Shown here piece by piece: positions 38,293-46,541 of a stretch of DNA of 53,920 nucleotides. Position numbers and translations under genes: made by a program. The DNA is from an uncultured Hyphomicrobiales bacterium (GTDB lineage: Bacteria; Pseudomonadota; Alphaproteobacteria; Rhizobiales; Beijerinckiaceae), in contig CAIZEI010000199.1 of NCBI GenBank assembly GCA_903931945.1, forward strand, positions 1 through 53,920, in the 5' to 3' direction. Under the pieces are notes generated by a model. That model saw nothing but the letters and a program-made list of their open reading frames with translations, searched no databases and had not been told where the DNA came from. Numbering within the stretch: the first letter of the stretch is position 1; the number at the start of each line of letters is the position of its first letter.

Positions 38293-39100
38293 GCAGCACG
38301 CCCAGATCTGCGAACGCTGCATGAATTCGAACGATATAGGCTCCAAAGGCGGGAGATTCGCGTGTTTTCATGTTGCGCGGGCGGGGCAGGTCAATCGTGA
38401 CGATTTCCCGTATCTGGCTCGGGCGGGATGTCATGATCGCGACCCGGTCCGCCATGAACACCGCTTCTGAAATTTCGTGCGTCACCAGAATGGTCGTGCG
38501 TGGACGATCGAGCGACAGACGCGCGACATCCAGTTGCATCTGTTCGCGTGTGAATGCGTCGAGCGCCGCAAAGGGTTCGTCAAGAAGTAGAATGTCGGGA
38601 TTTTGAATCCAGGCGCGGCAGATCGCGACGCGCTGGCGCATTCCGCCCGAGAGTTCATAGGGCCTTTTGTCGGCAAACCCGCCCAGTCCCACCCGCTCCA
38701 GCAAAGCCAGGGCGGCGCTGCGGCGCGGAGCCGGGTCCTCCCCCCGCAATTCGAATGGCAGCAGGACATTCGCCAGCACATTCTTCCAGTCGAGGAGAAG
38801 GTCTTTTTGAAAGACGACGCCGAGGCGTGGATCCGGCCCGCTGACTTTCTGATTGGCGATCCACAGGCTGCCCGTTGTCGGCTGGATCAGGCCGGCAACC
38901 ATCATGAGAACAGTGCTCTTGCCGCAACCACTCGGCCCCAGCAGCGCAATTGTTTCTCCCTGACGGATCGAAAGCGTGACCTCGTCAACCGCAACTACCT
39001 CGCCCGTTCGCGCCGCGTAGGTTTTGCTGGCGCGGCGCAGGTCGATAAAGGCCGACGACGATTCGGCCAGCATGGGTTCCGACGCGCCAGGCGCGCTCAT
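38285..39100 (-). CDS. ABC transporter ATP-binding protein (module B)
   Basis: Nitrate/sulfonate/taurine-type ATPase of 271 residues. Walker A GPSGCGKST, Q-loop VFQKDLLLDW, signature LSGGMRQRVAICRA, Walker B ILLLDEP and switch THEISEAVFMADR are intact. The gene lies 23 bases after the Rieske oxygenase stop and overlaps the permease start, so the importer is encoded in the oxygenase operon. Confidence 0.92.
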   Translation of the reverse strand: MSAPGASEPMLAESSSAFIDLRRASKTYAARTGEVVAVDEVTLSIRQGETIALLGPSGCGKSTVLMMVAGLIQPTTGSLWIANQKVSGPDPRLGVVFQKDLLLDWKNVLANVLLPFELRGEDPAPRRSAALALLERVGLGGFADKRPYELSGGMRQRVAICRAWIQNPDILLLDEPFAALDAFTREQMQLDVARLSLDRPRTTILVTHEISEAVFMADRVAIMTSRPSQIREIVTIDLPRPRNMKTRESPAFGAYIVRIHAAFADLGVLHG

Positions 39101-39123
39101 CTGCGAGGCTTTCCAGCGCGCAT

Positions 39124-40149
39124 CTAGCGACCCGTCCCCGCGAGGGCTTCAAGTTGCGCCGCCGCCTGATTGCGCATAATCCGGCGCAGACGCACCAGAC
39201 CCATATCGTGCGCGTAAAGGTTTTCGTGCTGATTGGCGTCCGGGTCGCACTGTTCCAGCATGACGCGGTCCTGCTCCAGAACAACCCAATGCCTGGCTTC
39301 AAGGCGGTTTTTGTAAAGAAACCGCCAAGCGTCGCGTTGCCATCCCGAGAGTTTTCGGCAACGCCAGTGCACCACGGCGGACATGTTCGGTCCTATGGGC
39401 GTATACATGCCGACGATATGAAAATTACCCCCTGGACCGCCGGTCTTCGGATAAGGAATTTCAAGTCGCAGCCACAGCGCGCCGGTGTGGCCATATTCGG
39501 TCCAGTCAAAATTCACATTGCGCTGGCCGTCTTTTTCAAAAACGAATCCATCCTTTGTCTCGCGGATGGAAAATGTCGCCTTCGTGTCGCCAAACGACAT
39601 GGAATGCGATTGCTTGTGCAGAAAGGTCCCATGCATGGGATCCATGACATTGTCGATGACATAGCGATAGTCGCCAGCCCATTCGGCATAGCAGGGAAAT
39701 GAACTGAATTCCGGCGATGTCAGTTCTTCGGGCAGCAGCAGTTCGGGCGGATCGGCGTGCAGATCGTCGCCGACATAGGCAAAAACCATCCCGTTGCGTT
39801 CCTGAGTCGGGAAAACGCGCGTCGATTTAGTCCCTTCGAGTTTCCCGCCTGGCGCCCCCGGCACGCAAACAGCCACGCCATGCGTATCGATCTGCACGCC
39901 GTGATAGCCGCACGCGATACGATCGCCCATCTCGATGCCGCAGGACAGAGGCACGCCGCGATGAGGACATCGGTCTTCCAGCGCGTGAATTGCGCCGGAG
40001 CGATCCCGCCAGAACACCATCCGATAACCGCAACGTCGCAGTGAAACCATTTTTTCCGCGACAAAACTCGATGGACAGATCACATACCATTGATTGCGCA
40101 GGCCCTGCCCCAGCAGGTCGCTCACCGCCGTGTCGGAAACATTGCTCAT
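39124..40149 (-). CDS. Rieske non-haem iron oxygenase, alpha subunit (VanA-like)
   Basis: Ring-hydroxylating or O-demethylating oxygenase. Rieske ligands: CPHRGVPLSCG (Cys-x-His, near residue 55) and CGYHGV (Cys-x2-His, near residue 75). The mononuclear iron site is seen as DNVMDPMHGTFLHKQSH (Asp, His, x4, His) with a later aspartate in LEQDRVMLEQ as probable third ligand. 341 residues, the length of VanA-like oxygenases. Start at ATG 40149 (MSNVSDTAVSDLLGQG); the longer frame to 40266 overlaps the small gene upstream. No reductase gene is nearby, so electrons must come from a reductase elsewhere. First large gene of the module B minus-strand operon. Confidence 0.92.
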   Translation of the reverse strand: MSNVSDTAVSDLLGQGLRNQWYVICPSSFVAEKMVSLRRCGYRMVFWRDRSGAIHALEDRCPHRGVPLSCGIEMGDRIACGYHGVQIDTHGVAVCVPGAPGGKLEGTKSTRVFPTQERNGMVFAYVGDDLHADPPELLLPEELTSPEFSSFPCYAEWAGDYRYVIDNVMDPMHGTFLHKQSHSMSFGDTKATFSIRETKDGFVFEKDGQRNVNFDWTEYGHTGALWLRLEIPYPKTGGPGGNFHIVGMYTPIGPNMSAVVHWRCRKLSGWQRDAWRFLYKNRLEARHWVVLEQDRVMLEQCDPDANQHENLYAHDMGLVRLRRIMRNQAAAQLEALAGTGR

Positions 40150-40169
40150 TGGTTGGCCGAACCCTTCGC

Positions 40170-40388
40170 TCAGACGCCCAGTCGTTTCATTTCCTGTGCA
40201 AACAAGTCTGGCGTCCACACCTTGCCGTCGGGGGCGGGCACACAGCCGCTGTTGAGGTGTGCACAAATGCCGTCGAGATCGTGGACGCCTGCCGCATAGG
40301 CCTTTTCAATGCCGTCGCCGAGCAGGTTTTCGTAATCGACCGGCTCGCGATCACGGGCCTGATGAGCGTTGAGATATTGGGTCTGCAT
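40170..40388 (-). CDS. Small protein upstream of the Rieske oxygenase (recombinase-like HTH type?)
   Basis: Acidic-to-neutral 72-residue protein opening MQTQYLNAHQARDREPVDYE and containing LGDGIEKAYAAGVHDLDGIC and GKVWTPDLFAQEMKRLG. The C-terminal W-T-P-x-L-F-x-x-E-M-K-R-L-G is like the helix-turn-helix end of recombinase-like small proteins annotated beside Rieske oxygenases in other Hyphomicrobiales, but I name this only from memory. ATG 40388 is the start that removes an Arg/Cys-rich upstream stretch. It is 20 bases before the oxygenase start, so both are co-transcribed. A structural or accessory role for the oxygenase is possible; it is too small to be a reductase. Confidence 0.6.
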   Translation of the reverse strand: MQTQYLNAHQARDREPVDYENLLGDGIEKAYAAGVHDLDGICAHLNSGCVPAPDGKVWTPDLFAQEMKRLGV

Positions 40389-40469
40389 CGAATGCCCCTC
40401 GCGTCTGCGCAGGAATGCCGCCGTTCGCATGTTCCTGCAACCCCGCCACGACAAAATACCCCGTCAGAC

Positions 40470-40516
40470 TTGACGCATAATGTTCCATATGTAAAACAAA
40501 GATTTATATCTGAAAC
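40470..40516. promoter_or_regulatory. Candidate IclR operator and promoter in the module B divergent region
   Basis: Two 16-base half-sites in opposite orientation, GTTCCATATGTAAAAC (40482-40497) and GATTTATATCTGAAAC (40501-40516), are separated by three bases; the second, read on the other strand, matches the first at 12 of 16 positions. The region is AT-rich in a GC-rich window. A TTGACG box at 40470-40475 lies just upstream for plus-strand transcription. It lies between the minus-strand Rieske operon (start 40388) and the plus-strand TPP operon (start 40619) that ends in an IclR gene. Binding by that regulator is inference. Confidence 0.5.
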
Positions 40517-40618
40517 AAGATTAGCCGGCGATCGCGGGTCTGTCAAATTTGATCCGCGCGGGAAAAGAGCGCTGAATTAACCAGACGCTCGGTCGCAATC
40601 CAGCGTGGAGGTTGGAAG

Positions 40619-42298
40619 TTGAAGCACGCGAATGCCTCCGGCAGTGATGCCGAAATGACCGGCGACACGGTTGCCCGCGTGTTGGCGGATGCGGGCGTCA
40701 AGGTCGTCTTCGGGGTTATTTCGATCCACAATATGCCAATCCTTGACGCGATTTACCGCCAGGGCCGCATAACCTTTACGCCAGCGCGCGGAGAAGCGGG
40801 CGCGATGAACATGGCGGACGCCTATGCGCGCGTCTCACATTCGCTGGGTGTCGTGATCACCAGCACGGGAACAGCGGCTGGCAATGCGGCGGGATCGCAG
40901 GCCGAAGCCCTGACCGCTGGCTCGCCCGTCCTGCATATCACTTCGCAACTCGACACTATCTTCATGGATCGCGACCGCGCCGCCATTCATGACGTTCCTC
41001 GCCAGCCGGATATGCTGAAAGCGGTTTCCAAGGCCTATTTTCGTATGTGGGACGCCAACAGCGCTGCGGGCGTATTGCACGCGGCAATGTCCGCGGCGCT
41101 ATCGGCGCCCAGCGGGCCCGTCAGCCTCGAAATTCCGATTGACGTCCAGCGGATGCGCGCGCCGCTCCAGCCCGCCGCAGGCGCGCCTGTCATCGCGCTG
41201 GCGCGCCCTGACGCTGGCCGGCTTGATCAACTGGCCGCGCTGGTTGGCAAGGCCAAACGTCCGATGCTTTATCTGGGAGGCGGCGCGCGGCGCGCGAGCC
41301 CGGAAGCGCTGGCTCTGGTCGAGCGCGGCTTTTGCGCCGTCACCAGCACAAATGGCCGCGCGATTGTTCCGGAAGGACATATCCGCAATCTTGGCGCCTA
41401 TAACATGACGCCACAGGCGCAAGCCCTCTTCGAGCGCTGCGACCTGATGATTGTTGTGGGTTCGCGACTGCGCGGCAATGAAACGCGCAACAATGCATTG
41501 CGCCTTGGCAGTCCCCTTGCGCAAGTCGATGTTGACGCCAGCCAGTGCGGGCGCAATTACCCCATTGATCTGTTTGTTCATGGCGACGCCCGCGAGGCAT
41601 TGCAGGGCCTGCTCGAACGCCTGCCAGAAAAGCTCGATACAGACCCGCTTTTTGCAACCGAATTGCTGACCGCCCGGCAGGCCAGCGAAGCTGCGCTTGC
41701 GCGCTCCCTCGGTCCCTACCTTGGACTTGCCGACGTTCTCAGCCGGCGCGTCCATTCGGGCGCTCATGTTTTTGCGCGCGATGTCACAATCGCCAATTCC
41801 ATGTTCGGGAATCGCTATGTGCGGCTGGCCGCGCCGCATCTGGGCGTTCATGCGCTCGGCGGCGGCATCGGTCAGGGTGTTGCGATGGCGATCGGCGCAT
41901 CCTTTGCCATGCCAAACAAGAAGACGATCGCCTTGCTCGGCGACGGCGGCGCCATGGTCAATCTTGGCGAATTCGCGACGGCTGTCGAAAACAAATGCGA
42001 TATTGTTTTTGTGCTGATGAATGACCGCGCCTATGGGGTGATTTCAAATATTCAGGACGCGCAGTATGAAGGACGGCGCGCTCATTGCCGGCTGCATACG
42101 CCCGACTTCGCGCTGTTTGCCCGCAGCATGGAATTGCCTCACGATTGTGTTGCCGATATACGCGACTTTGAGGCGACATTTGACCGCGCGATGGCGCGCC
42201 CCGGTCCAACGTTGATTGAAATCGACATGCTGGCGATTGGCCCTTACGCTGAAGCCTTTGGCGGCCCGCCCGCTGGCGCAGCAGGCGGCTCAAAGTGA
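40619..42298 (+). CDS. Thiamine-diphosphate-dependent enzyme (module B)
   Basis: TPP enzyme of 559 residues in the acetolactate synthase/benzoylformate decarboxylase superfamily. The catalytic glutamate is in FTPARGEAGAMNMADAYAR; the middle domain has PMLYLGGGARRASPEAL; the TPP/Mg motif is GDGGAMVNLGEFATA then VLMNDRAYGV. The start is TTG 40619, seven bases after GGAGG (40607-40611); an ATG at 40655 is an alternative. Its stop overlaps the alpha/beta hydrolase start as GTGA. It is not a close copy of the TPP enzyme at 33952, so the two are paralogues at superfamily level, not a recent duplication. Confidence 0.87.
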   Translation: MKHANASGSDAEMTGDTVARVLADAGVKVVFGVISIHNMPILDAIYRQGRITFTPARGEAGAMNMADAYARVSHSLGVVITSTGTAAGNAAGSQAEALTAGSPVLHITSQLDTIFMDRDRAAIHDVPRQPDMLKAVSKAYFRMWDANSAAGVLHAAMSAALSAPSGPVSLEIPIDVQRMRAPLQPAAGAPVIALARPDAGRLDQLAALVGKAKRPMLYLGGGARRASPEALALVERGFCAVTSTNGRAIVPEGHIRNLGAYNMTPQAQALFERCDLMIVVGSRLRGNETRNNALRLGSPLAQVDVDASQCGRNYPIDLFVHGDAREALQGLLERLPEKLDTDPLFATELLTARQASEAALARSLGPYLGLADVLSRRVHSGAHVFARDVTIANSMFGNRYVRLAAPHLGVHALGGGIGQGVAMAIGASFAMPNKKTIALLGDGGAMVNLGEFATAVENKCDIVFVLMNDRAYGVISNIQDAQYEGRRAHCRLHTPDFALFARSMELPHDCVADIRDFEATFDRAMARPGPTLIEIDMLAIGPYAEAFGGPPAGAAGGSK

Positions 42299-43131
42299 CA
42301 GCGCCTCAGGAAGCTGGGCCGTTGATCCGAGCGCGCGCGCAAAATATCGGGCATGGCGCCCTCAGCTGGCTTGAAGCAGGACAAGGCGACGCGCTTGTCT
42401 TACTTCATGGCGTCGGTTCCGCAGCGCGTTCCTTCGTTGCGCAGATAGGCGACCTGTCGGCGCGCTGGCGAACGCTTGCCTGGAACGCGCCGGGCTATGG
42501 AGAGTCCGCAGCGTTTGCGAATGAAGCGCCCGAAGCCGCGAACTACGCCGATAGTCTTGCCAAATGGCTCCGGGCGCTTGACATCGGCCGGTGCCATCTT
42601 GTCGGGCACTCGCTCGGCTCGCTCATCGCGGCGCGATTTGCTGCGCAGTATCCGGAACGGGTGCGGACGCTGACGTTGGCGAGTTGCGCAATCGGCCATG
42701 CGCGTTTGCCGACAGCCGAACGCGAACGCTTGCTGGCCTCGCGCATCGAGGATGTTGCGACCCTCGGAGCGCGCGGCATGGCGGAAAAACGCGGACCGCG
42801 ACTTCTTGGGCCTGACGCTTCGCCTGAAGCGATCCGCTGTGTTGTCGAAGTGATGGCTTCGATCCATCCGCATGGTTATGCGCAGGCGGCGCGAATGCTT
42901 TCCAGAGGCGATATGCTTTCCGATCTTGGAGGCCTGCCTTTGTCCATGCCGGTTCAGGTGGTTTACGGAACGGCGGACATCGTCACGCCGCCAGCGGTCA
43001 ATCAACGCGCCGCCCAGGCGCGCAGCGGTATCCGGGTCGTCACGATTGAACGGGCCGGGCATGCGCTATATGTCGAACGCCCCACGCAATTCAATTCCGT
43101 CCTGCAGAATTTTTTCGACACCGCGCAATGA
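42295..43131 (+). CDS. Alpha/beta hydrolase (module B)
   Basis: Serine hydrolase with oxyanion segment VLLHGVGSAARSFVAQ, nucleophile elbow VGHSLGSLIAARFA, acid-containing VVYGTADIVTPP and histidine RAGHALYVERP. 278 residues, no signal peptide. Start is GTG 42295 (GTGA) overlapping the TPP enzyme stop; its own stop overlaps the IclR start (ATGA). Likely acts on a product of the TPP or Rieske step. Confidence 0.9.
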   Translation: MTAPQEAGPLIRARAQNIGHGALSWLEAGQGDALVLLHGVGSAARSFVAQIGDLSARWRTLAWNAPGYGESAAFANEAPEAANYADSLAKWLRALDIGRCHLVGHSLGSLIAARFAAQYPERVRTLTLASCAIGHARLPTAERERLLASRIEDVATLGARGMAEKRGPRLLGPDASPEAIRCVVEVMASIHPHGYAQAARMLSRGDMLSDLGGLPLSMPVQVVYGTADIVTPPAVNQRAAQARSGIRVVTIERAGHALYVERPTQFNSVLQNFFDTAQ

Positions 43132-43949
43132 CAGATACCGAAACAAAATCGACCAACCGCTACATGGTGCCGGCCCTCGCGCAGGGTCTTTCCGTGCTTG
43201 CGCTGTTCACGCGGGAACGGCCGGTCTGGACGCCGCCAGAGATCGCCAGCGAACTTCAGTTGGCGCGTGCGACGGTTTTCCGACTGCTGCAAACGCTCGA
43301 CGCCTCCGGCTATTTATTGCGCGAAAGCAACGGACGGTCTTTCCGCCTCGGCGTTGCAGTCCTGAATCGGGGGTTCGCTTATTTGTCATCCCTTGATCTT
43401 GTCGAGATCGCGCAACCCATTTTGCAGCGCCTGCGGGACAAGACTGGGTTATCGACGCATCTGGCGATCCGCGATGGGAGCGACGTTGTGTATATTGCGC
43501 GCGTCGCCGGGCATACAAGGGTTTCAAGCAGCGTGACAGTTGGCACGCGCTATCCGGTCCACGCCACCACGCTGGGACGCATGTTGATCTGCGACTTTTC
43601 GAACGTTGAACTCGAAAGGCTGTTTCCTGACGAGCGTCTCGTCAAATCGGGCGAGCAAACCCCGGTCTCCCGCACGGCGCTCGCTGCGCTGCTGGCAGGC
43701 GACCGGGCGCGCGGATACGCCGTCAGTCAATCATTCTTTGAAGCTGGCGTCAGCGCCGTCGCCGCCCCGGTGCGCAATGCGAATGGTCAGATCGTCGCGG
43801 CTATCAATGTCACAGCTGTAGATACAAAATTAAAGGCTGGACACATGAATGGAGCCCTCAAGGACGAGGTTCTGAACGCGGCGAACGACATTGCTCGCTG
43901 GATCGTCACCGAAGCCGCCCGCCTGCCGCCCGCTGGCGGCAAAAAATAG
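43128..43949 (+). CDS. IclR-family transcriptional regulator
   Basis: One-domain winged helix (ALAQGLSVLALFTRE, PPEIASELQLARATVFRLLQTL) followed by the IclR effector domain (LRDKTGLSTHLAIRDGSDVVY, GTRYPVHATTLGRMLI, AVSQSFFEAGVSAVAAPV). 273 residues. ATG overlaps the hydrolase stop. IclR proteins usually control the catabolic operon beside them in response to the aromatic or acid substrate; the inverted repeat at 40482-40516 is the candidate target. Last gene of the plus-strand operon of module B. Confidence 0.94.
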   Translation: MTDTETKSTNRYMVPALAQGLSVLALFTRERPVWTPPEIASELQLARATVFRLLQTLDASGYLLRESNGRSFRLGVAVLNRGFAYLSSLDLVEIAQPILQRLRDKTGLSTHLAIRDGSDVVYIARVAGHTRVSSSVTVGTRYPVHATTLGRMLICDFSNVELERLFPDERLVKSGEQTPVSRTALAALLAGDRARGYAVSQSFFEAGVSAVAAPVRNANGQIVAAINVTAVDTKLKAGHMNGALKDEVLNAANDIARWIVTEAARLPPAGGKK

Positions 43950-43966
43950 TGTGACTGACAAAAGCC

Positions 43967-45310
43967 TCACAGCTTTTGCAAAAAGGCGCGCGCCGCAGCG
44001 CCGTGTTCCTGCCGCAGGCGTGCGATATCGACGCCAACGGGCGCGCCATCGACGACACGCCATTCGCCCTTGATCATCACCCTGTCCGCGCGATGTGCGC
44101 CGCACAGAACAAGCGCGGCGATGGGATCGCCCGCTCCGGAGAATCGCAATTCATCGAGCGTGAAAAGCGCGAGATCGGCCTGTTTGCCGGGCTCGATGCG
44201 TCCGATGTCATCGCGCCCAAGACACCGCGCCGATCCTTCCGTCGCCCAGCGCAAGGCGTCAAGATGCGTCACGCCGGAGGCGCCATAACGCAGACGGCCC
44301 AGCATCATGGCGTGCCTGACGCCCTCCATCAGGTTGGAATTGTCGTTGGACGCGGAGCCGTCAACGCCAAGACCAACGGGCGAACCGGCCGCTTCCAGTT
44401 CGCTGGTGCGGCATTGACCGGAGGCGAGGACCATATTCGAGGTCGGACAATGACAGACGCCGACGCGCGCCTTGCCGAGCCGCTTGACTTCGTCGTCGTT
44501 GAAATGAATGCCATGCGCCAGCCAGACGCGTTCATTCAGCCAGCCCGTATCTTCCAGATAATCGACCGGACGGCACGCAAATTTTGTCTGGCAGTAGCGT
44601 TCTTCGTCGAGGGTTTCAGCAAGATGCGTATGCAGCCGGCAGTTATGTTTTTGCGCCAGCGCCGCGGTCTCGGTCATCAAGAGTCTGGACACATTGAACG
44701 GCGCGCAGGGCGCCAGCGCCACCTGCGTCATCGCTCCGTCCGAGCGATCATGATATCGCCCCAGCACCCGTTCGCAATCAGCAAGGATGACGTCGGCGTC
44801 CTGCACCGCCCCGCTGTCGGCATTGCCGCCATCCCTGGCTGTCAGATTGAGCGAACCTCGCGTCAGGGTCATCCGCATTCCGAGCGCGGCGGCTTCCTCA
44901 GCCTGAATATCCATAGCCGCGTCAAGACCTGGCGGGAAAAGATATTGATGATCGGAAACGCAGGTGCAGCCCGACATCAACAATTCGGTGAGCGCCAGTC
45001 GCGTCGCCAGCCGGAAATTGTCCGGCCGCAGATTTCCCGCCCAGACCGGAAACAACGCCTCCAGCCAGGCAAACAGCTCCTTGTTGATGGCTTCGGGATG
45101 CGCCCGGGTCAGCGTCTGGAACATGTGGTGATGGGTGTTCACCAAGCCCGGCAGGACGACATGACGGGATGCATCCCATTCCCCGTCGATTGGGGAAAGC
45201 GGCTTTTGACCTTGCGCGAGGAGCTCGACAATGCGTCCGTCCTCGATGACCAGCCCGTTTTCGGCGCCGGCGGCAAGAATCGCCAGAGGCGATTTGATCC
45301 ACAATCTCAT
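43967..45310 (-). CDS. 8-oxoguanine deaminase
   Basis: Zinc amidohydrolase that deaminates 8-oxoguanine to urate. It has the family metal motif LPGLVNTHHHMFQTLTRA, then LHTHLAETLDEERY, LAHGIHFND, and the GLGVDGSASND segment with the last metal Asp, all matching characterised 8-oxoguanine deaminase rather than guanine deaminase or TrzN. 447 residues; the start is ATG 45310 (MRLWIKSPLAIL). It is convergent with the IclR gene and divergent from the PdxA-family gene. It fits the base-salvage genes to the right. A plain guanine or other base deaminase is the alternative. Confidence 0.8.
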   Translation of the reverse strand: MRLWIKSPLAILAAGAENGLVIEDGRIVELLAQGQKPLSPIDGEWDASRHVVLPGLVNTHHHMFQTLTRAHPEAINKELFAWLEALFPVWAGNLRPDNFRLATRLALTELLMSGCTCVSDHQYLFPPGLDAAMDIQAEEAAALGMRMTLTRGSLNLTARDGGNADSGAVQDADVILADCERVLGRYHDRSDGAMTQVALAPCAPFNVSRLLMTETAALAQKHNCRLHTHLAETLDEERYCQTKFACRPVDYLEDTGWLNERVWLAHGIHFNDDEVKRLGKARVGVCHCPTSNMVLASGQCRTSELEAAGSPVGLGVDGSASNDNSNLMEGVRHAMMLGRLRYGASGVTHLDALRWATEGSARCLGRDDIGRIEPGKQADLALFTLDELRFSGAGDPIAALVLCGAHRADRVMIKGEWRVVDGAPVGVDIARLRQEHGAAARAFLQKL

Positions 45311-45523
45311 GACAACCCCCGACGGTGGCCGCCATTTTGCGCGGCCTGATGAAACCTGTGGCGTCAATCTATCCGGGCGATCATCCAAATGCGACCCTTT
45401 GGTTGAAAGTTCATCGCCGAACCGGACGGTCCTTGCCGGCGTCGCTCAAACCCGGCATGACGTTCAACTCACATGCCCCCCGCGACCCGGCTTTGCCGGC
45501 GCCTACATCGATAAAGTTCTGTC

Positions 45524-46501
45524 ATGTCCAGGCCAAGTGTCAGACGAATCGGGGTCGCCATTGGCGACCCGAACGGCATCGGGCCAGAAATTGCGGTCAA
45601 ATCCGCTCTTTGCGAGAATTCGCCCGTGCTGATCGGAGACCTGCATGTCATCGAGCATTACGCGCGCGCCGTGGCGCGGGATGCGCAGCTTCGAATCGTC
45701 GAGGCGCCGACCGCCCCGGTTGCCGGCACGATTGACGTTGTCCCTGTCGACGCGCTGGCGCGGGCGGATTTTGCGCCGGGCTGCGTGAGCGCTCAGGCCG
45801 GACGCGCCACTGTGGCCTATATCAAGGCGGCGATTGAACTCACGCGTTCCGGAACGATCGGCGCGATTATCGGCTGCCCACACAACGAAACGGCTGTGAA
45901 TGCAGCGGGAATCGCGTTTACGGGCTATCCTGAGCTTCTGGCCGATCTGCTCGGTCTGCCTGCAGGCAAGGTTTTTCTCATGCTGGTCGGCGGCGGGCTG
46001 CGAATCGTCCATGCGACCCTGCACGAGCGCCTTGGCGACGCGCTGAAACGCCTGACCCCGGAACTCGTCATCAGCGCCGCGCTTGCGGCTGTCGAGGCGT
46101 TAAAACAGCTCGGCGTTGACAAGCCCCGTCTCGGCCTTTTTGGCATAAATCCACACGCTGGCGAGGGCGGCCTGTTCGGTCCGGACGACAACCTCGTCAC
46201 CGCGCCCGCCTCAGCGCATTTGCGCGCCCTTGGCGTGGATATTAAAGGCCCCGTCGGCGCAGACCTGTTGCTCGGGCGCAAAGACATCGACGCGTTTGTT
46301 GCGATGTATCATGATCAAGGTCATATCCCCGTAAAATTGCTCGCGGGGCGCACGGCTTCGGCCCTGTCGATTGGCGCAGGCCTGCTGTTCTCAACGGTCG
46401 GACATGGCAGCGCGCATGATATCGCCGGGCGGAATATCGCAGACCCTGAAGCCGTCATTCGGACCCTGCGACTGCTGGAAGGCGCTGCGGGCGGCATATA
46501 G
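45524..46501 (+). CDS. PdxA-family dehydrogenase with altered substrate pocket
   Basis: NAD-dependent decarboxylating dehydrogenase of the PdxA family, 325 residues, opening GVAIGDPNGIGPEIAVKSAL. The three metal histidines of the family are kept: H167 (ATLHERL), H211 (NPHAGEGG) and H263 (MYHDQG). The substrate-phosphate pair GHTE of PdxA is replaced by G-Y-P-E at residues 134-137, and the VDHGTA stretch reads VGHGSA. These changes argue against pyridoxal phosphate synthesis and for a related hydroxy acid or sugar acid substrate, as in PdxA2 enzymes, although PdxA2 keeps the GHTE motif as far as I recall. The start is ATG 45524; no strong Shine-Dalgarno is seen. It precedes the NlpC/P60 gene by 40 bases. 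Confidence 0.8.
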   Translation: MSRPSVRRIGVAIGDPNGIGPEIAVKSALCENSPVLIGDLHVIEHYARAVARDAQLRIVEAPTAPVAGTIDVVPVDALARADFAPGCVSAQAGRATVAYIKAAIELTRSGTIGAIIGCPHNETAVNAAGIAFTGYPELLADLLGLPAGKVFLMLVGGGLRIVHATLHERLGDALKRLTPELVISAALAAVEALKQLGVDKPRLGLFGINPHAGEGGLFGPDDNLVTAPASAHLRALGVDIKGPVGADLLLGRKDIDAFVAMYHDQGHIPVKLLAGRTASALSIGAGLLFSTVGHGSAHDIAGRNIADPEAVIRTLRLLEGAAGGI

Positions 46502-46541
46502 GGATCGTCAGAACGCATTTAGTGCATCGCAGGAGGACGCG

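Noticed and set aside
43959-43978. Hairpin CAAAAGC/GCTTTTG between the IclR and deaminase genes as a terminator
   Set aside because: The stem is AT-rich and short, overlaps the deaminase stop, and has no T run after it on either strand.
43976-45349. 457-residue open frame on the plus strand opposite the 8-oxoguanine deaminase gene
   Set aside because: The minus strand has complete metal-binding motifs of the deaminase; the plus-strand protein is Arg/His/Gly-rich without family features.
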